Below are positions 51,385-61,274 of a DNA stretch of 64,000 nucleotides, one piece after another (position 1 is the stretch's first letter; each line of letters opens with the position of its first letter). The notes beneath the pieces are model-generated. The model was not told where the DNA came from, ran no database searches, and worked only from the letters and a program-made list of their open reading frames with translations. Source of the stretch: Micromonospora sp. CB01531 (GTDB lineage Bacteria > Actinomycetota > Actinomycetes > Mycobacteriales > Micromonosporaceae). The DNA is taken from contig NZ_LWLS01000067.1 in the NCBI RefSeq assembly GCF_001905095.1, positions 41,983 to 105,982 of the forward strand. The letters are read 5' to 3'. The translations under genes were made by a program, and so were the position numbers.

Positions 51385-52671
51385 TCAGCGGACCGGGGAG
51401 AGGCGGTCGGTGCCGAGCCGGTCGCGGAGCACCTCGGGCACCAGCACCGAGCCGTCGGGCTGCTGGAACTGCTCCAGGATGGCCGGGAAGAGCCGGCTGG
51501 TGGCCAGCGCCGAGCCGTTGAGCGTGTGCACGAAGCGGGTCTGCTTGCCGCCCGGCTCCCGGTAGCGGATGGCCGCCCGGCGGGCCTGGTAGTCACCGCC
51601 CCAGGAAACCGACGACACCTCCTTGTACTTGCCGGTGCTCGGCATCCAGACCTCGACGTCGAAGGTCTTCTTCATCGCGGCGCTGGCGTCGCCGGCCGCG
51701 AGCAGGCTGGTCTGGTAGTGCAGCCCGAGCTTCTCGACCAGGCTCTCCACGTGGGCGACCATCTCCGTCAGCGCGGTGTCCGCCTGCTCGGGCAGGGTGA
51801 ACTGGAAGATCTCCACCTTGTTGAACTGGTGGCCGCGGACCGTGCCCCGCTCGTCCGAGTGCGAGCCGGCGGCCTCCCGTCGGTAGCACGGGGTGTAGGC
51901 GAACGCCTTCAGCGGCAGCTTCGCGGTGTCCAGGATCTCATCCTGGAACGCCCCGAGGATCGCCGTCTCGGCCGTGGGCAGCAGGAACTGGCCGCGCGGG
52001 GCGGACTGCTTGTCCAGGTGGTAGACGTCGTCGTAGAACTTGGGGAACTGCCCGGCGGCGAACCCGGCGCTGTCCAGCAGCAGGTGCGGCGGGAGCAGGA
52101 ACTCGTACCCGGCCTGGATGTCCTGGTCGATCAGCCAGTTGAGCAGCGCCCACTCCAGCCGGGCGCCCATGCCGGTGTACATCCAGAAGCCGGAGCCGCC
52201 GAGCTTCACGCCACGCTCGTGGTCGACCAGGCCCAGCGCCCGGGACAGCTCGACGTGGTCCCGGACCTGCTCGATCGCCGGCGGCTCGCCGAAGGTCTTG
52301 ACGACCCGGTTGGCCTCCTTGCCGCCGGGGACCACGTCGTCGGCGGGCAGGTTGGGCAGCTCGCTCATCCGCTCGCGCAGCCGGGACTGCACCTCGTCCA
52401 GCTGGGACTCCAGCTCGGCAAGCTGCTTGCGCTCGGCCTCCGGGGCAACCGGCTCCGGCTCCTTGCCGGCCCGCTTCGCCTGCGCGTACGCCCGCGCCTC
52501 CGCCTTGCGGCGCTGCCGCTCGGCGTCGATCTCGCTGATCAGGGCGCGGCGTTCCTGGTCGAGCCGCTGGATCTCGTCCAGCGCCCGGTTGACCTCGGCG
52601 GGATCCAGACGCTTCGCCAGCGCGGTCGCCACCGCCTCGCGATCCTTCCGGATCAACTCCATGTCGAGCAT
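51385..52671 (-). CDS. serS: Serine--tRNA ligase
   Basis: A 428-residue class II seryl-tRNA synthetase. The N-terminal long coiled-coil arm (about residues 25-115, many charged heptads: RALDEIQRLDQERRALISEI) recognises the long extra arm of tRNA-Ser. The catalytic domain has the TAE loop LLPTAETAILGAFQDE, motif 2 CYRREAAGSHSDERGTVR and motif 3 LNGSALATSRLFPAILEQ. Motif 3 and the N-terminus look unlike the common streptomycete housekeeping form as I remember it, so this might be a second copy; only a genome search can tell. It is transcribed alone; the next upstream gene is the MerR-clamp fusion. Confidence 0.95.
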   Translation of the reverse strand: MLDMELIRKDREAVATALAKRLDPAEVNRALDEIQRLDQERRALISEIDAERQRRKAEARAYAQAKRAGKEPEPVAPEAERKQLAELESQLDEVQSRLRERMSELPNLPADDVVPGGKEANRVVKTFGEPPAIEQVRDHVELSRALGLVDHERGVKLGGSGFWMYTGMGARLEWALLNWLIDQDIQAGYEFLLPPHLLLDSAGFAAGQFPKFYDDVYHLDKQSAPRGQFLLPTAETAILGAFQDEILDTAKLPLKAFAYTPCYRREAAGSHSDERGTVRGHQFNKVEIFQFTLPEQADTALTEMVAHVESLVEKLGLHYQTSLLAAGDASAAMKKTFDVEVWMPSTGKYKEVSSVSWGGDYQARRAAIRYREPGGKQTRFVHTLNGSALATSRLFPAILEQFQQPDGSVLVPEVLRDRLGTDRLSPVR

Positions 52672-52860
52672 GCTGCTCCGTACGCCTCCGTCCAGGCAGT
52701 CAGGTGGGACCCCCAGATGCTACCGTCGCGGCCCCGTGCGGCCGGCCCGGGCCGGGTGGCGCCGGTCGGGATCGACCCGCCGCGGCCGCTGCGGCGTCGG
52801 TGGCGTGAGCGGCGTGCGGGTCGACGTTCGGGCGTGGTGCCGGGCGGATCAAGGGGGCGG

Positions 52861-53952
52861 TCAGAGCCGGATCGGCATGAGGATGGAGAACGCGTCCGCG
52901 TCGTCCGGCCGGCGGACGGCCAGCGGGGCGATCGGGCCGTCCAGTTCCAGCACGAGCTGACCGCGGTCCCCGGCGTCCAGGGCGTCGAGCAGATACTCCC
53001 GGTTCACCCCGACCCGCACCGCGTCCGGGTCCGCCGCCTCGTCCGGCCGGACCACGCGCAGCCCGCCCCGGTCGTCCAGACCGAGCACGGTCACCTCGAC
53101 GGCTACCCCGGCGTACTCGCGGAGCAGCAGCGGGACGTCGTCGGCGGTGAGCGCGCCGCGCAGCGCGACCACGTCGACCGGGATCCGGTACGCGGGCGCG
53201 CCGCCGACCTGGCCGTGCAGCAGCCGCCGGTAGTCCGGGAAGTCGTACGGCAGCGCCGCGGCGGCCACCGCGCGGCCGGCGACGGAGACCTCGACCCGGT
53301 CCGTGGCGACGGTGAGCTGCGCCTCCGGGGTGATCCCGACGCCGGTGTCGAGCAGCGTGCGCAATTCGTCGACCGCGTCCGCCGGGAGCAGCGCCCGGAC
53401 CTCCGGACCGTCGACCCTTCCGCCCGCCCGGGCCACGGCCAGCCGGTGCCGGTCGGTGGCGACCAGCCGTACGCCGTCCGCCTCCACCTCCAGCAGCACG
53501 GCGGACAGCACCGGCAGGTCCGGGTCGCTGCCGACGGCGAACCGGACGGCATCGACGGCGGCGGCCAGGTCGGCGCGGGGCAGCACGAGACGGGTGGTCA
53601 TGGGGATCTCCTCGGGATCGATCAGGGTACGGATCCGGGAGAGCTCACGGCGGGCGTCGGCGAGGCCGTCCTCCAGCCGCCGCAGGTGCGCGTCCAGCAG
53701 CCGGTGGACCAGCGCCGGCTCGTGCCGGTGCCGCAGCGCGTCGGCGATCCCGGCCAGCGGCATCCCCACCCGGCGCAGCCCGGCGACCAGCCGGGCCGGC
53801 GCGATCTGGTCGTCGCTGTACCAGCGGTAGCCGGTGGCCGGGTCGACCAGCGCCGGGACCAGCACGCCGGACCGGTCGTAGAACCGCAGCGCGCTCACCG
53901 TGAGGCCGCTGGCCCGGGCCAGCTCGCCGATGCTGCGCAGTTCGCTCTCCAC
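52861..53952 (-). CDS. MerR family regulator fused to DnaN-like sliding-clamp domains
   Basis: A 363-residue fusion. Residues 1-80 are a MerR winged helix (LRSIGELARASGLTVSALRF, ATGYRWYSDDQ), followed by a helical linker (LRRLEDGLADARRELSRIR). From about 118 to the end the protein matches domains II and III of the bacterial beta clamp: LPVLSAVLLEVEADGVRLVA, TDRHRLAVARAG, YDFPDYRRLL, VGVNREYLLDALDAG and the clamp's C-terminal signature SILMPIRL. Domain I of the clamp is missing, its place taken by the MerR head. The start is GTG 53952. An internal ATG at 53601 behind GAGGAG (6-base spacing) could yield a free 246-residue clamp part. The ligand and target are unknown; related genes are annotated as 'MerR/DNA polymerase III subunit beta family'. 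Confidence 0.88.
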   Translation of the reverse strand: MESELRSIGELARASGLTVSALRFYDRSGVLVPALVDPATGYRWYSDDQIAPARLVAGLRRVGMPLAGIADALRHRHEPALVHRLLDAHLRRLEDGLADARRELSRIRTLIDPEEIPMTTRLVLPRADLAAAVDAVRFAVGSDPDLPVLSAVLLEVEADGVRLVATDRHRLAVARAGGRVDGPEVRALLPADAVDELRTLLDTGVGITPEAQLTVATDRVEVSVAGRAVAAAALPYDFPDYRRLLHGQVGGAPAYRIPVDVVALRGALTADDVPLLLREYAGVAVEVTVLGLDDRGGLRVVRPDEAADPDAVRVGVNREYLLDALDAGDRGQLVLELDGPIAPLAVRRPDDADAFSILMPIRL

Positions 53953-53960
53953 GCCGCCGG

Positions 53961-53991
53961 ATCCTGGGCCCTCAACCCGCTCGAGGGTCAA
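53961..53991 (-). promoter_or_regulatory. MerR-type promoter with 19-bp spacer and dyad
   Basis: On the minus strand, -35 TTGACC (53986-53991) and -10 CAGGAT (53961-53966) are exactly 19 bases apart, too far for normal RNA polymerase contact. The spacer holds the dyad CCCTC...GAGGG. This is the classic arrangement for promoters opened by MerR-type activators. The GTG start lies 8 bases past the -10, so the transcript is probably leaderless and self-controlled. Confidence 0.7.
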
Positions 53992-53994
53992 GTC

Positions 53995-55170
<1,176 letters not shown>

Positions 55171-55202
55171 CCGCCGAGTGTGCCATCCACCGCCGTCTCG
55201 GC

Positions 55203-56354
55203 TCACGGGGAGAAGACCGCCCGGACGCAGCCGTCGGCACGCTCCCGGAACAGCGCGTACCCGTCCGCGGCGCGCTCCAGCGGCAACCGATGGGTGGCCA
55301 GGTGCTCGGTCCGCAGCTCGTCGCGGGCCATCCGGTCCAGCAGCATCGGGATCCAGCGCTGCCCGTGCTGCCGGGCGCTGCGGACAGTCAGTCCCTTCTG
55401 CATCACCGCGCCGAGCGGGAACGTGTCGACGACCCCGGTCCAGGTGCCGAGCACCACCACCGTGCCGGCCTTGCGGCAGGCGTGCACCGCCTCGCGCAAC
55501 GCCAGCGACCGCTCCGCGCCGCCACCGAGCCGGCCGGCCAGCAGCCCCGGCGGCTCGGCCGCCATGCCGACCGCCTCCACGCACACGTCCGGGCCCCGGC
55601 CGCCACTGCGTTCCCGCAGCTCGGCGAGGACGTCCACGAAGCGGTAGTTGAGCGGTTCCGCGCCGACGTGCTGCTCCACCATCCGCAGCCGGTCGTCGTG
55701 GTCGTCCACCACGACGACCCGGTCCGCGCCGCGCAGCAGCGCCGCCCCGGCGGTGAGCTGGCCGACCGCTCCTGCGCCCCACACCGCCACCACGTCACCC
55801 GGCCGCACCTCGCCCAACTCGGCGCCCAGCCAGCCGGTCGGCGCGGCGTCCGAGGCGAAGACCGCCCGATCGTCGCTGACCTCCTCCGGCACGGCGAACG
55901 CCCCGACGTCGGCGTACGGCACCCGCACGTACTCGGCGTGGCTGCCGGCGAAGCCACCCAGCGGGCCGGGGTGGCCGTAGCAGCCGCCGGTGGGCTGGCC
56001 CCAGGCCGACTCGGCCGCCGACGCGCCGGTGGTGCCGTTGTCGCAGCAGGCGAAGAGCCCCTGCCGGCAGAACCAGCAGGCCCCGCAGGCGATCCCGGCG
56101 CACACCACCACCCGGTCGGCGACCCGGTGTCGGCGTACTTCCGGCCCGACCTCGACCACGTCGCCGAGGAACTCGTGCCCGAGCACGTCTCCGGCGGCCA
56201 GGTACGGGATCCGCCCGGCGAGCAGCGGCAGGTCCGCGCCGCAGGTCGCGCTCCGTCGTACCCGGACGATGATGTCGTGGGCGTTGCGCAGCTCCGGGTC
56301 GGGGACCTCGCGGACCGCCACCGCGTTGGCGCCCTCCCAGCAGAGGGCCCTCAC
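55203..56354 (-). CDS. Zinc-dependent alcohol dehydrogenase (glutathione-independent FDH-like)
   Basis: A 383-residue medium-chain dehydrogenase. The catalytic zinc site is Cys in SATCGADLPL and His-Glu in GHEFLGDVVEVG. The structural zinc cluster follows in GIACGACWFCRQGLFACC. The Rossmann motif is VVAVWGAGAVGQLTAGAALL. A long insert (TTGASAAESAWGQPTGGC) matches the glutathione-independent formaldehyde/threonine-type sub-branch. The GTG at 56354 overlaps the stop of the SRPBCC gene by four bases (GTGA), so the two are co-translated. Oxidation of an alcohol or aldehyde is likely; the substrate is not known. Confidence 0.92.
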   Translation of the reverse strand: MRALCWEGANAVAVREVPDPELRNAHDIIVRVRRSATCGADLPLLAGRIPYLAAGDVLGHEFLGDVVEVGPEVRRHRVADRVVVCAGIACGACWFCRQGLFACCDNGTTGASAAESAWGQPTGGCYGHPGPLGGFAGSHAEYVRVPYADVGAFAVPEEVSDDRAVFASDAAPTGWLGAELGEVRPGDVVAVWGAGAVGQLTAGAALLRGADRVVVVDDHDDRLRMVEQHVGAEPLNYRFVDVLAELRERSGGRGPDVCVEAVGMAAEPPGLLAGRLGGGAERSLALREAVHACRKAGTVVVLGTWTGVVDTFPLGAVMQKGLTVRSARQHGQRWIPMLLDRMARDELRTEHLATHRLPLERAADGYALFRERADGCVRAVFSP

Positions 56355-56785
56355 CCGGGTACCCCGGGGCGGTCCCAGCGCGAGCAGTCCGCCCGGAGCA
56401 CCTCGCCGGTCTCCGCGAGCTGTTTGGCCTCCCGCAGGGCCTGCCGGATGAACCGGCCGGGATCGTCGCCAACCAGGTGGGCCACCATCCCGCGCAGGCC
56501 CGGCGCGTTGCCGAGCAGCCGGGCGGCCAGCTCGGTGCCGCGCCCGCCGGGCGCCGGGCGGGCGTACAGCTCCACGGCGCCGTACAGCCGGCGCAGCGGC
56601 TCCGGCCACCGGCCGCGCGGCAGCACCTCCTCGGGCCGGCCGGCCACGGTCACCACCTGCCAGCGCCCGGGCCGCGGGTCGGTGCCGGCCGCGTGCGGCC
56701 AGCGCTCCCGCCGGCGTACGACCAGCGTGCGCGCGGCCCTCGCCACCTTGCTCCCGCCACCGGCCAGCCGTCCCATCCGTGCCAC
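56351..56785 (-). CDS. SRPBCC-like small protein coupled to the alcohol dehydrogenase
   Basis: A 144-residue protein starting at GTG 56785 behind GGGAGGGG. The stretch RWQVVTVAGRPEEVLPRGRW and the later ELYARPAPGGRGTELAARL have the look of the SRPBCC/polyketide-cyclase helix-grip fold, though the N-terminal part is short and basic. It overlaps the dehydrogenase start (GTGA), indicating one operon. It is divergent from the large LuxR regulator, with 181 bases between them. The function is unknown; a lipid-binding partner of the dehydrogenase is possible. Confidence 0.78.
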   Translation of the reverse strand: MARMGRLAGGGSKVARAARTLVVRRRERWPHAAGTDPRPGRWQVVTVAGRPEEVLPRGRWPEPLRRLYGAVELYARPAPGGRGTELAARLLGNAPGLRGMVAHLVGDDPGRFIRQALREAKQLAETGEVLRADCSRWDRPGVPG

Positions 56786-56966
56786 GGGCCCCTCCCGTCG
56801 TCGCGGGTCGTCGGGCGGCCGGTCACGCGCGGCCGGCCGCCCGCGTGTCTCCAGGGTGCGGCCGGGCCGGGTGAAGCGGGTTCGCCCCGAAGGGGTGAAC
56901 CGGTCCGGGCCGGGTAACCGCTGCCCGCACCGACCGGGGGAGCGGACGCGACGGGGGAGGGGCCGC

Positions 56967-59804
56967 ATGCCGGAGGAGGCTCACCACGTCGAGGTCGCCG
57001 AGACGCCGGAGGACGTCACGGTGCCGGCGGGCCCGGCGCCGTCCGGGGGCGCCGAGCCGGTGACCGGCGCGGACCCGGCGGCCCTCCCGCCGCTGCTGGC
57101 CTCCCGGCTCGCCCCGGCCGCCCTGCCCGAGCCGGTGCTGGTCCGGCCCCGGTTGCTGGACCGGCTGGCGCAGGGGGTCGCGGCGCCGGTCACCCTGGTC
57201 TCCGCGCCGGCCGGCTGGGGCAAGACCACCCTGCTCGCCTCGTGGGCGCGGGCGGTCGGCGAGGTGCCGCCGACGGCCTGGGTCAGCGTGGAGGAGGGCG
57301 ACACCGGGACGCGGCTCTGGTCGTACCTGGCGGCCGCGTTGCGGGCCGCCGCGGAGGGCGTCCCGGACGAGGGTCCACAGCCGCCGGTGCCGGACCGCCC
57401 GCCCCGCCCGGACCAGCTCGAACTGCTCGCCGCGGCGCTCGCCGCCCGGGACCGCCCGGTGCGGCTGGTCCTGGACGATCTGCACCGGATCACCGACCCC
57501 GGCGCGCTGACCGGGCTGGAGTTCCTGCTGCGGCACGCCGAGGGGCGGCTGCGGCTGGTGGTCGGCGCGCGGTTCGACCCGCCGCTGGCCCTGCACCGGT
57601 GGCGGCTGGCCGGGGAGCTGACCGAGGTCGGCCCGGACGAGCTGGCCTTCACCGCCGAGGAGGTGGCCGACCTGCTGGTCGCGCACGGGGTGCCGCTGCC
57701 CGCCGCGGCGGTGCCCCGGCTCCACGAGCGGACCGGTGGCTGGCCGGCCGGGCTGCGCTTCGCCGCGCTCGCGCTGCGCGCCCAGGCCGATCCGGCCCGG
57801 GCGGTCGAGCGGTTCACCGGTGACCAGCCGGACGTCGCCGGGTACCTGCGCGACGAGGTGCTCGCCCCGCTGCGCCCGGACGCCCGGGACGTGCTGCGGC
57901 GCACTGCGATCGCCACCGCCGTGTGCGCCGACCTGGCCGAGGCGGTGACCGGAAAGAGCGACGCCGGGCAGGTGCTCGCCGACCTGTCCCGGGCGGGCGG
58001 CTTCGTCCAGCACGACGGGGGTAGCCCGCCCTGGTACCGGTGCCATCCACTGCTGGCCGACCTGCTCCGCGACGAGCTGGGCCGGATCCCCGCAGAGGAG
58101 CTGCGGGACCTGCACCTGCGCGCCGCCGGCTGGTACGGGGACCACGACCGGCCGGCCGAGGCGCTGCGGCACGCGCTGGCCGCGGGCGAGTGGAATCGGG
58201 CCACCGAGCTGCTGATCGCCCGGTGGCCGGAGCTGGCCCCGTACGACCGGCATCGGCCGGCCGCCCCGGCGCCGCTCGAGCCGCCTGCCGAGGCCGTACG
58301 CCGGGACCCGGAGCTGGCGCTGGCCTGCGCCGCCGAGCGGGCGTACGACGGTGACGTTGACGCGGCGGCCGGGTACCTGCGGCGCGCCGTGGACCAGGCG
58401 GGTGCGCTGCCCGAACCGCGCCTGGACCGGTTCCGGCGGCTGGCCACCGCACTGGAACTGACCCTGGCCCGGCTCGCCGGTGACCACGCCGAGGTACGCC
58501 GGGCCGCCGCCCGGCTGCTCGCCACCCGTACCGCCGTCGGCCCCGGGGACGACCCGCGGGCCGGGGCCGGCGAGGACGCCGACGCCGGGGCGGTGGCCGG
58601 CACCGCGCTCGGGCTGCTGGGGCTGGTCGAGGGGAAGTTGCCGGTCGCCGCCGAGCGGTTCGCCGCGGCGCTGGACGCGGCCCGGCGGGCGGGGCGGCCG
58701 CGTACGGAGCTGGTCTGCGCCAGCCGGTCGGCGCTGCTGACGGCGGCCCGGGGCGGGTTGCGGGCAGCCGAACAGACCGCGCGGGAGGCGCTGGCGATGC
58801 CGCCCTGCCAAGGCTGGTCGTGTCGGCTGGACTGCGGGCACGCGTACCTCGCGCTGGCCCTGGTGGCGTGGCATCGCGACGAACCGGCGGAGGCGGCGGC
58901 GAACCTGACCCTCGCGGGACCGGCCACCACGGCGCCGGGCGCGGCCGCGCTGGCCGCGCTCTGTCGGGCCGAGCTGCTGGCGGCGGACGGCGAGCCGGCC
59001 GCCGCCCTGCGGATCCTCGCCGAGGCCCGGGAGGTGTCGCCCGGCCGGGAGTTGACCGCCGCGCTGACCGCCGCCGAGGCGCAGCTCCGCGCCGCCGTCG
59101 GCGACGTGGACAGCGCCCGCGCCCTGCTCGCTGACGCGATGCGGGTCGAGGCGGGGTCCGCCGGCGCGCTGCCGTCGGAGCGGGCGGACGACGTGGCCGG
59201 GTCCGGCGGGGAGGTGGCGGCGCTGGGGGTGGCACTGGCCCGGGTGGAGCTGCGGGCGGGGGACCGGCGGGCGGCCGGGCGGGCGCTGCCCGACTGGTCC
59301 GGGCCGGGGGCGGAGTCGTGGCCGCTGCCGGTCCGGCTCGCCGCCGGCGTGCTCGACGCGGTCCTGGCCCACGACAGCGGCGACGACCGGCGGGCCGGGC
59401 GGGTCTTGGAGCAGGTGCTCGACCTGGCCGAGCCGGACGGCTACCGGCGGGTCTTCACGCGCGCCGAGCCGGGCGTACGCGACCTGCTCGCCGCCCACCT
59501 GGACTCGGGCACGGCGCACTGGGCGACGGTGAGCGACCTGGTACGCGGGGCGGACGAGCGGCGCTCCGTCGAGCCGCCGGAGCGCTCGCGAGGGCCGGAG
59601 CGCGCGCTGGACGAGCCGCTCACCGAGCGCGAGCTGACGATCCTGCGCTACCTGCAGAGCATCCTGTCCAACGTGGAGATCGCCAGCGAGCTGTCGCTGT
59701 CGGTCAACACGGTGAAGACCCACGTCCGCAACATCTACCGCAAGCTCGATGCGACCCGCCGCCGCGAGGCCGTCCGCCGAGCCCGCGAACTCCGCTTGAT
59801 CTGA
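56967..59804 (+). CDS. Large MalT-like LuxR family ATP-binding regulator
   Basis: A 945-residue STAND-type regulator, starting at ATG 56967 behind GGGGGAGGGG. The order is: Walker A (VSAPAGWGKTTLLASWA, about residue 78), Walker B (RLVLDDLHRITDPG, about 170), a winged-helix region, TPR-like helical repeats (about 440-820) and a C-terminal LuxR helix-turn-helix (LTERELTILRYLQSILSNVE, SLSVNTVKTHVRNIYRKLDA). This is the MalT architecture: ATP and an inducer allow oligomerisation and promoter activation. The divergent SRPBCC-dehydrogenase-reductase group is the most likely target; this is inference. A strong terminator follows. Confidence 0.92.
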   Translation: MPEEAHHVEVAETPEDVTVPAGPAPSGGAEPVTGADPAALPPLLASRLAPAALPEPVLVRPRLLDRLAQGVAAPVTLVSAPAGWGKTTLLASWARAVGEVPPTAWVSVEEGDTGTRLWSYLAAALRAAAEGVPDEGPQPPVPDRPPRPDQLELLAAALAARDRPVRLVLDDLHRITDPGALTGLEFLLRHAEGRLRLVVGARFDPPLALHRWRLAGELTEVGPDELAFTAEEVADLLVAHGVPLPAAAVPRLHERTGGWPAGLRFAALALRAQADPARAVERFTGDQPDVAGYLRDEVLAPLRPDARDVLRRTAIATAVCADLAEAVTGKSDAGQVLADLSRAGGFVQHDGGSPPWYRCHPLLADLLRDELGRIPAEELRDLHLRAAGWYGDHDRPAEALRHALAAGEWNRATELLIARWPELAPYDRHRPAAPAPLEPPAEAVRRDPELALACAAERAYDGDVDAAAGYLRRAVDQAGALPEPRLDRFRRLATALELTLARLAGDHAEVRRAAARLLATRTAVGPGDDPRAGAGEDADAGAVAGTALGLLGLVEGKLPVAAERFAAALDAARRAGRPRTELVCASRSALLTAARGGLRAAEQTAREALAMPPCQGWSCRLDCGHAYLALALVAWHRDEPAEAAANLTLAGPATTAPGAAALAALCRAELLAADGEPAAALRILAEAREVSPGRELTAALTAAEAQLRAAVGDVDSARALLADAMRVEAGSAGALPSERADDVAGSGGEVAALGVALARVELRAGDRRAAGRALPDWSGPGAESWPLPVRLAAGVLDAVLAHDSGDDRRAGRVLEQVLDLAEPDGYRRVFTRAEPGVRDLLAAHLDSGTAHWATVSDLVRGADERRSVEPPERSRGPERALDEPLTERELTILRYLQSILSNVEIASELSLSVNTVKTHVRNIYRKLDATRRREAVRRARELRLI

Positions 59805-59816
59805 CGCGCCCTCGTG

Positions 59817-59862
59817 CCCGGAAAGAGTGCCCATCCGACCGGGACTGGGCACTCTTTCCGGG
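59817..59862. terminator. Very strong bidirectional hairpin terminator
   Basis: A perfect 17-base stem (CCCGGAAAGAGTGCCCA and complement) with a 12-base loop, between the convergent LuxR regulator and DsbA-like genes. It is one of the two longest perfect stems found in the window. Confidence 0.88.
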
Positions 59863-59878
59863 AATCCCGTCGCCCGTG

Positions 59879-60430
59879 TCAGGCGGTGGCGGCGGCGTCG
59901 ACCGCGGCCAGCAGCTCGGCGACGTCGTAGCCGCCCTCGTGGCGGACGTCGTTGACGAAGAGTGTCGGGGTGCCGGTCACCCCGCTGCGGATGCCACCGA
60001 CGAAGTCCCGCCGGACCCGGTCGGCGTGGGCGTGCCCGCCCACCTCCGTGTCCACGTCGTCGGGCGATAGCCCGAGCTGCTCGACGCCGAGCGACAGGTG
60101 CACCGGGTCGAGCTGGTCCTGGTGCTGGTAGAGCCAGTCGTGCATCTCCCAGAACCGCCCTCGCCGGCCGGCGGCCTCGGCCGCCTCCGCCGCGCTCTCG
60201 GCGTACGGATGGACGTTGGCGATGGGGAAGTGCCGGTAGACCAGCCGGACGCTGTCGCCGCGCTGGCGCAGCACCTCGGCCAGGTTCGCGTACGCGGCCC
60301 CGCAGAACCGGCACTGGTAGTCGCCGTACTCGACGATGGTGACCGCCGCGTCGGCCGGCCCCCGGGCGTGGTCCGTCTCGGTCACGGGGAGGCGCAACCG
60401 GGCGCTGGTGACCTGCAGTGGCGTCGTCAT
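59879..60430 (-). CDS. DsbA family thiol oxidoreductase-like protein
   Basis: A 183-residue thioredoxin-fold protein. The active-site CxxC is YQCRFCG at residues 40-43 and the cis-Pro loop is GVTGTPTLFVN. The middle insert is helical, the DsbA/FrnE-like Thioredoxin_4 pattern. There is no signal peptide, so it probably works in the cytoplasm rather than in export. ATG 60430 is used; the codon before it is TTG. It could act as a thiol reductase or mycothiol-linked oxidoreductase. It stands alone, flanked by a terminator. Confidence 0.9.
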   Translation of the reverse strand: MTTPLQVTSARLRLPVTETDHARGPADAAVTIVEYGDYQCRFCGAAYANLAEVLRQRGDSVRLVYRHFPIANVHPYAESAAEAAEAAGRRGRFWEMHDWLYQHQDQLDPVHLSLGVEQLGLSPDDVDTEVGGHAHADRVRRDFVGGIRSGVTGTPTLFVNDVRHEGGYDVAELLAAVDAAATA

Positions 60431-60593
60431 CAATCCACCTCCGGCCGCCGCAGGATCCGCCCGGCCGGGATCGCCGGCCGGGGGTACCCGGACGCGCCGC
60501 GCCCGGGCGTGATCAACCCGTTCGGATCAGTCATGGTTCCCAGCCTCGTCCGCGACGGGGTGAGCCGGGCTCACCCGGCCCGGGTCATTTGTC

Positions 60594-61274
60594 TCACGGC
60601 GATACGGCCACGTGGTTGTGCACCTCCCGGATGCCCGGGGCCGACCAGACGACCCGCTCGATCTCCTCGCGTTCCGGGATCGAACGGACCAGGCCCTCCA
60701 GGACCGCCTCGTCGCCGCCGTGGATCCGGACGCTGATCCCCTCCACCTCGGTGGCGCCGTTGCGGGCGAGCGCGTCCACGATCCGCTCGGCCAGGTCCCG
60801 CGCGTCGGTGCGGGTGCCGGGCCGGACGGTGATGCCGTTGCTCACCCCGCGTACACCGGTGAGCCGGCCGACCGCCCGCTCGGCGGCCCGGCGCTGGTAC
60901 TCCCACTCGACCTGGCCGTGCAGGGTGACCCAGCCATCGGTGACCGTCACGTCCAGCGTCTCGACCGGCACGAACGCGTCCCACTCCAGGGCCCGGGTGG
61001 CGGCGGTGGCGATCTCCGGGTCGCTCTTCTCGGCGGAGGTGGCGATCCGCACGGCGAGGTCGTTGGCGACGGCCCGTACCCGGGACACCCGGTGTGCGGC
61101 CCGCTCGGCGGCCCACTTCTTGGCGTAGCTGTCCACCCAGCCGGTCAACGTCACCACCCCCTCGGTGACGGTCACCCCGATCTCGTTGGGGCGTACCCGG
61201 GGCTCCCAGGTCAGCTCGTCGAGGACGTCGGACTGGATGTCCTGGTCGGTCCGCGTGATCGTCCCTGCGGCCAT
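60594..61274 (-). CDS. Triple BON domain protein
   Basis: A 226-residue cytoplasmic protein made of three BON (OsmY-type) modules. The repeats are about 5-73 (GVTVTEGVVTLTGWVDSYAK), 80-150 (LDVTVTDGWVTLHGQVEWEY) and 155-225 (VRIHGGDEAVLEGLVRSIPE). ATG 61274 follows GGAGGGAG. BON domains bind phospholipids or act in stress responses when exported, but this copy has no signal peptide and keeps all three repeats. It is widely found in actinomycetes and close relatives. A general stress role is inferred. Confidence 0.9.
   Translation of the reverse strand: MAAGTITRTDQDIQSDVLDELTWEPRVRPNEIGVTVTEGVVTLTGWVDSYAKKWAAERAAHRVSRVRAVANDLAVRIATSAEKSDPEIATAATRALEWDAFVPVETLDVTVTDGWVTLHGQVEWEYQRRAAERAVGRLTGVRGVSNGITVRPGTRTDARDLAERIVDALARNGATEVEGISVRIHGGDEAVLEGLVRSIPEREEIERVVWSAPGIREVHNHVAVSP

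Noticed and set aside
56823..60314. A 1163-codon minus-strand open frame through the LuxR regulator
   Set aside because: Low-complexity Arg/Gly/Pro sequence with no domain, lying antisense to a complete MalT-type gene.
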